Source: Heterobilharzia americana
Taxonomy: Eukaryota; Platyhelminthes; Trematoda; Strigeidida; Schistosomatidae
NCBI GenBank assembly: GCA_944470555.2
Contig: OX104130.1
Span: 54,779,491 to 54,843,490 of the forward strand
Reading direction: 5' to 3'
DNA: 64,000 nucleotides
The stretch's first letter is position 1. Each line of letters opens with the position of its first letter. A program made the position numbers and the translations under genes. The notes beneath the pieces were generated by a model that had not been told where the DNA came from, made no database searches, and worked only from the letters and a program-made list of their open reading frames with translations. Shown piece after piece: positions 48,101 to 60,800 of this stretch.

Positions 48101-51100
48101 TTCTATTATTCAGACCTATTTTTGAAACTATCTTTTAGCCCATGCTATCCTCACATGCTGTCATCTCTTCCAGTACGAAAACACAATGACTGGCGCTCAT
48201 GCTTGCTGTATAGCTTTTGAAACATTCGTACGAAATTGTGCGTGAATTAAATCAGCTATAACTTAGGGTTGTATAGTTATCCAATACTGAAATGGGTGTC
48301 ATACACATCTTTCCATTTATAAGTTTAAAACTAAAAAGAACAACGATTTTAGCAGAATAACGTGGGATCATTTTATTTCGTCAGTTTTTCTTCAACTGCT
48401 CACAACCTACATTATCAAAATAAATGATTATAATTGAAATTTAACATGCTTTAATACACAAAAATGAACATCTGGTCATTGAGACAAACGGAATTCGACA
48501 CGAGATAGCAAGGAAAAAAATCAAAAGAAGACGGACGTGCGTTTTGTCCTACTTAGGCCTAGTCAGCTGGATGTGCCTATCTCCCAGTGAGCGACATTGT
48601 TCCCGCTAAGACCATCCTTTTAGTGTTATTAACTTTAACAATAAAACGTATGAATACCGACTTCTTGCCAACTACAATCTTTTCCGGGCTGTTTCCTTGA
48701 GTCATACCATATTTATTGACTGAGCTGTAGTTCAGTGGTTTAGTGAGATGACTGTCAACTAAGTGGGTCGCTTGTTCGAAATCCACTCCACTTACTGAGA
48801 TCTAATCAGCCAGGTAGTATCATTAGCCATCACACAATAGGTGTGGCTCATTGTCCACTGCACAGATGTGCGCAAGGTGGCTTAGTGCGTCCCTCTCTCT
48901 ATCTATTGGCCCACTTCTGCAGATTACCGTCGTTCCATCGACCGAAATGAAAAAAATGTGCTCAGCAACCTTGTGCACACCCGTACAGTAGACAGTGAGT
49001 CACACCTATTTTGTGAGGGCTAGTGGCACTACTTGTCTGCAAAGACTTCAGTAGGTGGAGCAGCATTCGAACCCGTGACCTACTGGTTGTAAGCCAACTT
49101 CGTAAATCAAAGAGTCACAGCTCCACGTTTCTCCATCATCTATAGCTCTCCATCCAATTTATCACTCGAACAAATCATTTTCGCCCCGTAAAAACAGCTA
49201 GTACTTATTTGTTACACTGGATAAAAGCTGAATAAATTCAGGCATAGCCCATTTCACGTACTCTTTATGTGAATAAACTTTTGAAAATTATCACCAATTT
49301 TATATTGTATGGCACTGTCAAAACATCGAATTTATCATCAGTTTCATGGTGTTTAGCAAACTCCGTGTTAATGTAAGTGTGATTATAGATTTCTAGCAAA
49401 AGGGATGTTCATTGTAAATCATTGCACACGACAAGCATGCTATCCATAGACCTGGAGTAAAATGTTTTTTCTCCGACGCCACCTTCTAGCTTTATATTTT
49501 TTAGATCAGCCACAAGGATATCAGCTATTACAGGATTCAATGGGCTTCCCATAGTCATTCCAACAGCATGATGATAAAATTTATTGTTGAACTGAAACTG
49601 AATTCAACCTACTTTGATCTGGGCAATCACATAGTGTCATAAGCCTTCATTTTCTAAGTACGGTCCATAGCTTTTTATATATTCCTGTGTTGATTTAAGT
49701 TACATCATCAAAATATAAGGTTGGTTTTTATTTGGCAACGTGGATTTCATACAGCCGCAAGCAGTAGAGAAGATTTGTAGCTCATTATCTGGACGATATT
49801 TGTTTTCTTTTCTCCGAGCTTTGAATTAAGTGCTGTTGAAGTCTCCTAGCCTGGCGATGAAACGCTCAAAAACAAATTTCAAAGCTGGGAGAACAAACAA
49901 TTATCATAATCGTAAGTGTTCGTGGTTGAGAGTATGTATGCCAAGGTCGGATGTTCTTCTCCGAAACGGGATTGTAGCTAAAAAATGTATCATTAGAAGG
50001 TTAGACATAGCCTTTAAAATAAATTCTGTGACGAGCCAAGATTCAGATGCAACATCACCATCCCTGATATAGCAGATGTGTACAGCAGTTGGTCTCTATC
50101 TGTAACTAAGTTAATATCATTCGTATAATGTACAGCACAGTCAATAATCAGTTTTGTAACTCCGCTTTTCTCAATCGTCTACTGTTTGTACTGAACGTCA
50201 GTCACCAAAAATGCTTTAAAGCAGCATGGTGTGAGATACACAATCCACAACAGTTTTGTGAGGACGTCCGAAAAATAGGTCATAAGAGTGAATCCTCCTT
50301 GACCCGTCAAACTTTGATGAGCGAAATAAAATCAAAAGCTCTTACACAACAAGCTCGGTTCACAATGAAGTACGGAGATCTAAGTGGCTGCTTACTTGTT
50401 GCATTCACGAAGTCACATGATCGAGTTCATTTCACTTACTTTGATTTGGATAGTTAAGTTGGATCTTTATCACTAGCATACCATGTGACAACTTTTGTTT
50501 CGTGATAGAATCCATTCAGACATAGATGTTTCACTTTTCACTGCAACCACAGGCTATGTACAGTCCCCAACACTAGAAGAAGTGAGAAGCGGTAGGTAGC
50601 CTGAAACGGGAAGGGCAGCAGGACCAGACGGACTACCTGCTGAGGTATACAAGAATGGTGGTAGAGTTCTCTTAGTCAGGCTAACGGAAGTGTTAGCCAG
50701 TATATGGGAATCAAATACGATCCCCTCCGACTGGTCTAAGTCACTGATCATCCCAGTCTTCAAGAAAGGCGAGAAGTCCTCTTGTGATAACCACAGAGGA
50801 ATCAGCCTGACAAACATAGTGTCTAAGATCCTAAGTTCTATAATTCTCCGACGCCTGAGTGGAGCTCGGGAACAGCAAGCCCGAGAAAACCAGGCAGGCT
50901 TTAGACCTGGCCGTGGATGTATCGACCAAATATTCACACTGCGCCAGGTCCTGGAACATAGGCATGCTTACAGACGCCCGACAATAGCTGTATTTCTCGA
51001 CCTGAAGGCGGCATTTGACTCCGTTGATCGAGAAGTCTTATGGCAGTGTCTGTCACTGAAAGGCGTGCCTAGTAAGTACATCACCTTATTGAAAGCTCTC

Positions 51101-54100
51101 TACTCGAACACTTGTGGGCATGTTAGAGCCTATGGTGAGTTGTCCAGGGAGCTATACTCATCAAGTGGTGTCCGTCAAGGATGCCCACTATCCCCATTCT
51201 TATTTAATTTTATCATAGATATTCTTATGGAGGTTTCCCTCTCGTCACCTAATTACAAAGACGTTGACCGGACCACAGGTGAATTTTCCTTAGATCTAGA
51301 ATATGCAGATGACATAGTCCTGTTAGGTGAAGACGCTGACAAGATGCAGAGTCTTCTGAACACTTTGAGTGGGAATTTGAGAATGTTTGGGATGCGATTT
51401 TCACCACCCAAATGCAAATTTTTGCTCCAGGACTGGTCTTCAGCGGTACCGCGGTTAACAATAGAGAGTGAAGTGGTTGAGTGTGTTGACCACTTCACTT
51501 ACCTGGGAAGTAGGATCAACTCCGGTGGGTTAGTTGCCGATGAGATTTCTGCACGGATACAAAAGGCTCGATTGGCTTTTGCCAATTTGCGCCACCTATG
51601 GCGCCGCCGTGATATTCGTTTGTCTATTAAGGGTCGCGTGTACTGCACAGCAGTCCGCTCTGTTCTACTGTATGGCTGTGAAACATGGCCATTGAAAGTG
51701 GAAGACATGAGAAGGTTACAGGTATTTGACCACCGTTGCCTTCGTAGTATAGGACGTATTCCGTGGTGTCACCATGTGAGTAATGCAGAAGTTAGGTGTA
51801 GAGTTTTAGGGAGAAGAGGTAAGTCAGTCGACGAGGTTGTGAACCTTCATCGACTGAGATGGTTGGGACACGTACTACGTATGCCTAGTCACCGATTGCC
51901 TCGTCACACAATGTTGGCTGAGGTGGGTTCAGGCTGGAAAAAGGCCCGAGGTGGCCAGACTAAAACATGGCACCAATGTATGAAGTCTCTGACTGTTGGT
52001 TTAAGCCATGTAGGACGATGCAGACTAGGTGGTTGGGGTCCACGGGACAAGAGGAACCAGTGGTTGGAGACCCTAGGTGATATGGCTCAGAACCGAAGTC
52101 AGTGGCGCAGATGTATACACACATTATCCTCATCTTAACAACGCTATACCGAATCTCACTATTTTGTCACTCCTCTTTCCTTTCTTCTCATACTTTATAT
52201 TTCTTTTGACTGCATTCACTTATCTTCATCCTTCACCTCACTACCTTTTTACTTGATGTGCTGATATGAGGTGTGGCAACTCGGACCGTTACGCAGTAAT
52301 GCCTGGTCCTATGTTGATAATGATGATGATGATGATGTAAGTGTGCGTTTCTGCTTACTGTAGTTGAGAATATGTGGTAGTTGATCGATTCCTTTCACAA
52401 CTTAACACGTATTGAATGCACACTTGTGATTAATTCACAATCAATTAAGTGGTATAGTTTAGTCACAGCAACACAGATACACCCACATACCTCTTCATAG
52501 TTAAGTGTTTGTTGTATTTCTTTTTTGTTCATGTGCGCCCCATTTCTGTTTAACTGGTCTCATGCTTTATTTCTCACTAGCCTACGTTAAGGCGACCTAG
52601 CTTGGTAAGATTGATTTTTTCTGCCTAGAAAAATAAAATTAGTTTAAAATTTATTGACGCAAATGTAAACCTGCTTCATTAACCGTAAAGCTCCTAACCA
52701 AAATACCCTAACTATTAAAACTGTTGTATTTTCAATGTGGTGAAGATGTCCTTTTTTATAAGTGAACATTTACAAAGTATTTCTTTGAAATCAAAGAACC
52801 ATCTTCGGGTTTTTCACTGTATGAGGAAGCTAGTCAGAGGCTTATACTCTGAGCAGTGTCACGGGGAAGATTATATTTGTAACTTACAGTCAAAGTGATA
52901 CCACTAAATCTCAGGACTCTGCGATGAACCCAGAATGTATGTCCTTGAATATATATCTAACTCCAAAACAGCTTATCCATGTTCATAAAGTTAAAATAAC
53001 CCAGAACATAGCAGTTCCTATTGCCATATATAGGAACACAGAACAGTACAGCAGGAGAATACGACAAAGAAGAAAAAGATTTTGTGAGAGGAGACTAGGG
53101 ATACTTCATAGTAAATTAGTCTGGAATAAAGGATAAATGCATTTGTGCCATTCAGTTTACTTTAATTTATTACTCTGAAAGTTTCCAACGATGATTTTTC
53201 ATTATTTCAGTGATTCGAATTCATATACTTTAATTTTGCTTACACTATTTGGATTAACATTTATTAGCCTTATAGCTTCTTATCGCTGATAGTCAGAAGT
53301 ACTGTGACGATGGCTTTGCTTCTACGCCTACTTTCCTCAAGTGTACCATGTTAGAATCAAAGATGATAGTCAATATATATTACATCCCAACCATCTCTCA
53401 GTTATTATAATGGGACCTGAACTTCAACCATCCCCAATGCCTGTTGATTTCACTGTCTGTCCCTATTTCAAGTTTTCGAAATATTTACCTAATGGTGATG
53501 TACTTGGTTATGGCTAGCAGACGTCGAAAAATTCTCTCCAGTATAAAAACGAAGAATAACATGTCAAGAAATAGTTATAACTAATACCCGTTGTATAAGA
53601 GGTGGCTATTGTGTCTCAGTGGCCTATTGAATAACGCTTTGGTGTTTGAAGCGATGGATACGAGGTTCGAGCCTCAGTGGGAACAACACTCACTGAGGTA
53701 GAGGTACATCCAGCTGACAAGTCCGAACTAGAATGCAATGCTCATCCTGGATTCCTCTGCTAGCCACAACCAAGTAAATTGCCATAAATAAATATTTAGG
53801 CAATATTGAGGCATCCGCATAGGACCCCATATGCCAACAGAGGTCGAACAATTCGATCCAGTATAACAACGGAGAACTACAAGTATATCAACAAATGCTT
53901 TTCAACTACATTTATTCCTATTTTCACATATGATCCAGTGTTATTTATTCATTTATGCTTCTGCAGTGCAATAGCATTATACAGTTAAGCTAACAGTTGT
54001 TTGCTGTTCGCACAGATTAGCTAGTGATTGTATAGTCTTTGTAGTTTACTTCTAGTACAGTTGACAGTTGTACGTCAATTCATGCAGTTGTTTTATCTTA

Positions 54101-54817
54101 ACTACACTTTTCTGACTATTAAATCACTTGCTTGCTAACAGATTACCTACAGCGAAAATATCTATCTTCTTTTATCTTAAATTATGGTTTGGAGAAAGTT
54201 AGGTATTCAGTGCCTTGGCACAAGTTGGTCTGCTTTACACTCCTAAAACCCTAGGCATTCTGAGGTGATGTTGGTCGCCTTTCTATATTCGACTATCACT
54301 GTCCCTGTAATACTCGCGTTTGGTGGCAAATCCATATGGGTGATGGTGAGGCTTTTCAGCAAGCGCTTCAATGTTTTAAAAACATGTATTCAGGTGACTT
54401 AGTTATTTTACAGTACTAGCGTACCTTAACTGAATGTACTTAACTAGTAGCGTCTTATCAGTTTCCATATTCGGTTTTATTTTCCAATTCTTTGAATAGC
54501 CGAAAGAAATGAAGAGGTGATTAGCTTATGATATGGCGCACTGTAATACTGTAATAGGTTTGCTTAGTGAACATCTTTGGGTGTATCGTTAACCCTTCAA
54601 CAAAGCTTAAGACATCATGCAACTTTGGCTTGAAACATTACTGGACATCTCAAAACTTAAACCAGTTAGATTTCTGATGTACCTTTCTTACAGTTCTTTA
54701 CAAAAACAATAAAATGAAGTTTAACTTGTAAGACAACTAAATATGAATTTGGTTCATTTGGTTCCGTTTTAATTTGGGATACTTACCTACTATTGTGAGA
54801 GTTTACTTTTGTTTCTG

Positions 54818-54859
<42 letters not shown>

Positions 54860-57800
54860 GTCCCTTGGGTTCCTAATGGAACACAGGGCTTCAGTAGCAC
54901 GTCTCCAGTTAACTATGTTCTCTGAGATCTTTCCAACCTGGCTCCACGACAGCCCACAAGCTCTCATTTCCTCCTCGTACGATCTCCTCCATGTCACCCT
55001 AGCCTCGGACGCCCAACTCGTCGTTCCCCATCGGGGTTCCACTCAATATCCTGGCATGGCGCGTGTTGTCCCCAGTCGGCCTTCTCAGTGTATGCCCAAT
55101 CCATCTCCACTTCCTTCTACATATTTGTTGGGTGATAGGTTCTTGGTTGGTTCGTTCCCAGAGCTCCTTGTTGCTTATTCTTTCTGGCCTTCTCATCAAT
55201 GTGATATGATTATGAGCAATAATTTATGCTCGAAACGTCATCTAGTAAATAATACTAGATCACTGTGTGTTATAAATCAAATAAACAAGTCTAATCTGGA
55301 ATTAAATTCTATCACAGTGCCCAAGTTTTACACCTATATTAACTTCCTTCATTAATCTGAAATCAGTGTGGAGATCTACTGCACTCAGCATGAAGCGTGA
55401 ACAACATCCGGATCTTCAACACTAATATCAGTCAAGCGGGTCAGTGCTTCTCTATGTGATGGTTGAGAGATTTGGCACGTTACGAAAAGCATTTCCAACA
55501 AACTGCAGACATACATGAACAGCTGTCACCTACGTTCACTTGATACTGACACTGAAGATCAGACAGATGGCCAGAATAATAAGAATAAGCAACTGGGAAG
55601 TCTGACTGGCAGGTAACGAACCAACCAAGAACCTATGACCCAACGAATATGAAAAAGAAGAAAGTGGAGATAGATTGTAGTGGACTGGATATACACTGAA
55701 AAGACCGTTTAGGGACATCACGCGCCAGACCAGGCCGTTGAGTGGAAGACGAATGGGAAACGACGAGTTGGGCGTCCGAGGCGAGGTTGACATGGAGGAG
55801 ATTGTGTGAGGAAGAAATGGAGGCTTCTGGGTAGTGGTGGAGCCAGGTTAAAAAACAAGAGTGCAGAGGAAAGAGTGAGATGGTGACGTGCTACTGAATC
55901 CCTATGCTCCACTGGAAACCTAAAGGACAAATAATAAGTCACCACTCCAATAGCTACCAGTTTCCTTGTTTTGTAGTTTTCACTGAAAAATCAGACCTGC
56001 ATTCGCTTCAAGCATAACTAATTGCCATATTTTCGTTAAAATGCTATTACAATATTTTATTCATTATGTCGAATAACGCGGGTGTATTTTTAATCGTCCG
56101 AGTCTTCTACAGATGGTGGTTCACACAAAATTATATATCCTCCAGTTTTATCGCTCTTTAGCTTAATGATATAACCCTTTAATCCTATTGTGAAAATGCC
56201 TAGTGGTGACGGTACTTCCTTAAGTCATAGGGCTATCACAGGACTTAAGGTTACCTACTAGTTCCAGTGTTTCTTCATCACTTTTCCACTCTGTGTCTGA
56301 CTTATTTCTAATATGCCTAAAAAGACAACGTATCTGCGCAATCATCTAGCTTCGCTTTTCTAGCCTTGGTTCACTTCATCTCACTATATCCAAAATTAAA
56401 ACATTTAAACTTTTTCATTCTTTTTTGTTTATTAAAATCGTTCAAGCTTCCATCAGCTGGTCTAATCCAGATCTTACACGAAATGTTGTACCACCAGCTT
56501 CAAAGACTATACAATCTGGAACTGTCTCCACGAACGCTGAAAGCCCTGCTCGCAAGTCTTCTGAAAGTAAATCTACTACAGAAGCTGCTCAATCAAGTGA
56601 TATCCTTAGTAAATCTGTTACATCAGATTTCAAATCTGAAAGCCCAATTCGTAAAGTGAGTGAAACAAAGCTTCCCGCTACGACCTCTACTCCTACTACT
56701 ACCACAGCTGTTGGCAAGTCCCCGACAAATCTTTCTCACCTTTCAGAAGCCCTACAAACTCCAGGATATGGTGAGGTAAAAGTGGCTGCTTCAAAGCTTG
56801 AACCTGAAAATCCATCAACCAAACCTAAGGATATTCTGTCTCAAAGAATATCAAGACCGTCTGTTTCAATTGCACCAAGTGATGGTGGAACTCATTCCCC
56901 AGACACAGAATTAGAGTTGACTAATCTGCGTGCTGAAATAACAACATTACAGGACCAAATTCAAGCGCTGAAAGTCAAACGAGAAGAGGATAAAACTAGA
57001 ATACAAGAATTAGAACGTGTCAAGATTCAGTTTGCTCAAATGGAAGAAAATAGACGTTTAATGCGAGAACAAGCAGCTGAATTACAGCGAGAAATCGCTC
57101 AACTAAAAACAGTATGTTTTTTCCAATAATTTCAACCATTTTTCCGTAGTACTATCCGATCAAAATAGCTATAGTCTACAGACTAAGTCCACTTAACCGA
57201 TAATTAACAAATAGAGCATTCTTTTGTAAGCACTTCTATAACATACTATTAGCTCGACATACAACTGTAGATATAGCCTTCAAATTCACTCACTTGAATA
57301 ACGGATTAGTATCGGTAACTGGCAGAACTCACATCTTACCCACTTGTTAGAGTTTTAGTACATGGACTTCAGTGGTGTATCAATTACCAGGAACTATAAA
57401 GATGCATTACCAGCAACATGATTTCACCGTTTAAACAGGGCAACTCAAAATCTGTTAGCATGGATTCTTTTTTTGTTTAAAAAATTGCTTTTAAGGCGAT
57501 TTACAGAAACGTTCGTGTTTGCATCATTTAAGAAACAAATCTATTGTCTAGCTCACCAGTCATCATTTCGATACCCGTTCATGCATTCCAAATCCGAAAA
57601 GAGAGATAGGACTGTTTCTTTGTCTCATGTGGACAACTGTATCACATTTAGTCATGGGTTCCAACACCGCTCTACCTACCTAAGTTTGGGCAGCCAGGTA
57701 GTATCAGTAGCCTTCACACTCTAGGTGTGGCCCATTCTCTACCACACTGATGTGCCCAAGATAGCTGAGTGGATTTCAAAAATTAGAAAATTAGTTATAT

Positions 57801-60800
57801 ATAACAGCCAGTATCAGTAGTTGGAATCCATCCATATTCATCAGCAAATTTCACTATCCAATCAACAGCAATGATATTACACTACATATATTGATCAATT
57901 AGTGTATTGTATTGATTAATACTCTGCAAACAGTCCATTCTTACAGAGGATTATTCGTGATAGAAATCGATTACTGGTTATGTCTCGCTCCTATAGTTGT
58001 GAAAATAGTCTGTGCACCTAATACGGAACGCCAATAGCTCTTTAGCTGCCAGAATAAGATTAGGTATTGAATTTATAGTACCAAAACTCAACTCAAGAAT
58101 CTATCTGAAGGAAGATAGATTTATCTACTTTGTCGTCTCATACTGATATTCAAGTTTGTATCTATTTGTTGTACAGGAGGTAAAATGTTCGGAATTATAA
58201 AGAATTATGTAAGTTTTAATATAATCCCAGCGTGTTCAGAAAGTCGAAAAAGAGATTTTTTTGGACATTTCGCTGTGTACGCCACAGTTTCCTCAGCAGA
58301 ATATTCGGATTTTTATTCAACATCAAAATATATACTGTCAACTGGTACATGTAGGAATTTCTGTCTTAAACCTGACTTGGCGCTCAACTTCTTTCAGAAC
58401 ATTCATAACAACTATGGCCTGGATGTTTATAATTATAAAGGATGATTATGACGAGCATATTTGTAAAATACTCGTTAGCGGACACTAAAAATATTCGAAA
58501 TAAACAGTACTCCATTGGCAATTTTGTGCTCACTGTAAGATAGTAGGATAAAAGATAAAGTTTTGAAATCTGCTTTGGATAGTTTACAATTTTAAAGTTT
58601 CATATGATTATTTCAGCCTAGCAATGGAATCGAGGACGTGTGTTTCGTCCTATTTTGGACTCGTCAGCTGGATGTGCCTGTACCCCAGTGAGTGGTGTTC
58701 CTACTGGGACTCGAACCTCGTACCTATCTCTTCAAAAGCCAAAGCATTGTGTGAATAATTGTAGAGTTAAAAAATTATATCAAACGATAACTGACTGTTT
58801 ATAAACTAACTACTCGAATCATGTAAATGTTCATAGAAGTATACGACATCCTGAAAAGAATTGTACTTCATATTTCAGTTTCTCTGGATTTCCTCTTTCT
58901 GGGCTGTCTGGTGCAAAGTTTAGCAGCTCAAGCCATTGCACTTTTATATGAGATTCTGCAATGTGCTTTATGGTTTCTATGCTTCAAAAGATAAATAGTT
59001 TGTTATTTAATATCATCCTAATCTAAGCTGTTTAGAATTCAACATTGGGATAGTGTAATAAACAGGGAATCATTTCATCTTTGTTACTTCAAAAGAAACT
59101 GGATGATAATTGTATCGATTAAAATAGACTTACTTATGCACTAAGCCGCCTTGTTCACAACATTGGTATGCAATGAGCCACATCTGTTGTATTAATTAAT
59201 AATACTACCTGGCTGCCGAAACCTCAGTAAGGGTGAAGCGAGGCTCAAACGCGTGAACCACGTAGTTGAAAGTCATCTCCTTAAACTAATAAACCATATC
59301 TCCACGATTAAAACAAAATAAAAATCTGAATGAATGATTTGATAGGGAAGTATATCAAGCAACACTTGTTCAACTTTTATCCTGTCTTCTTGTGTCTTAC
59401 AACCGAGTTTAATCTGTCAGTAAAGCTACAAGATAGGCAAACTTGTATTTCAAAAAAAACGATAGTATCTATAATTATGAGTAGCTTGTTTGCTTCCAAA
59501 AGCGTTCATTTGAATTCATATTTTTTTATCAGGAAAAAGCTGAGATTAAAGAAGCATTTGATCGTTATCGTGATGAAGTATCTGAAATGGTTGAAAATGT
59601 TGAAATGGCTACTTTGGATAAAGAAATGGCAGAAGAAAAGCTAGAATCATTGATTGCAGAAATGGAATTACTCAAAGAGCAAGTAGAAGAACTAACTCTC
59701 GAGAATCAGATTTTAAAAGAAGAATCTGAAGAAAAAGGCGAGTTATTATAAGATTTACTTTGAAGAGGAAATGATTTCAGATGAATATGTTGGCGATTTC
59801 TGATAAATTTGAAGGTTTTTCTCACCAGAATTTCGGAGAAAACACTGAAGATCAGAAAGTGCTAGTCCAATTTCTTCTTTACACTCCTAGAGTTCAGCAT
59901 AGCTGAAAATCGGTCAAAGTGGCCCAGATGTATTCACATCTTGACATCCATAGCTTAAATATTCACACTAACCTTTTCCTCAGATTGCTTATTCTCTCAT
60001 ACAATTTTTTCTACTTTAGTCTCACTTCTAAGTATGGCAGTTGAAGCAGATCTACTTATGCATGAGGTTCTATGTTGATTTTGTCAGTCTGTGAATCTAT
60101 CCATCTATCGAGGTCAACTTTTATGTTAGACAGTTCGTAACAACTAGCTTTCTTGAGGTTCCAAATGAACCCCACTAATGCTTAATAAGAAGTGTGAAAC
60201 CCCTAGCATTAGATGTAGTGTGACCAGTTGGTTTCTGTTGAACTCCATTTTTCGATCGACCGAGATAAACCAGCAGTGAAAAGTGTATCATTGTATTTCC
60301 TAAATATACGTCAATTATTTTGCTGTTGCTTGCAAGAATCAATATGTTCAATTACTTTCAATTGAAAACATTTGTTGTTTAAGTCTAATATATTTCTAAC
60401 CTTTATTGAAGAAATTGTTAGATGTCCCTATTTATAATAGTCTATTACCTTTTCCTATCCTTTGCTACACTCCTCCTAAAATAATAGGTGGTGCTGCTAC
60501 TACTGTTAGTGTTGACGGTGGACCAACTCCGTTACAATTTAAAAATCTTGAACAACAAAATGAACGAATGAAACAAGCGCTTGTCAAGTTACGAGATTTG
60601 GTTAATCAAGATAAACAAGAAATTACGGCTCTTGGTAAACAGGTAAACTGCTTATTTCTTAATATGTGCTATTTTTTGTTGTTATGATGAATTCAAGTGT
60701 ATCGACGTTTTGGCCAAATCGAGACGTGGTACCAGTTTATCAAGTCTCTGACTCTTGATCTGAGCTACATAGGGAAGTGCAGACTACCTCTTTGTGAACC

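Noticed and set aside
51249..51708. Minus-strand frames opposite the RTE RT
   Set aside because: Shadows of the intact RT frame on the plus strand.
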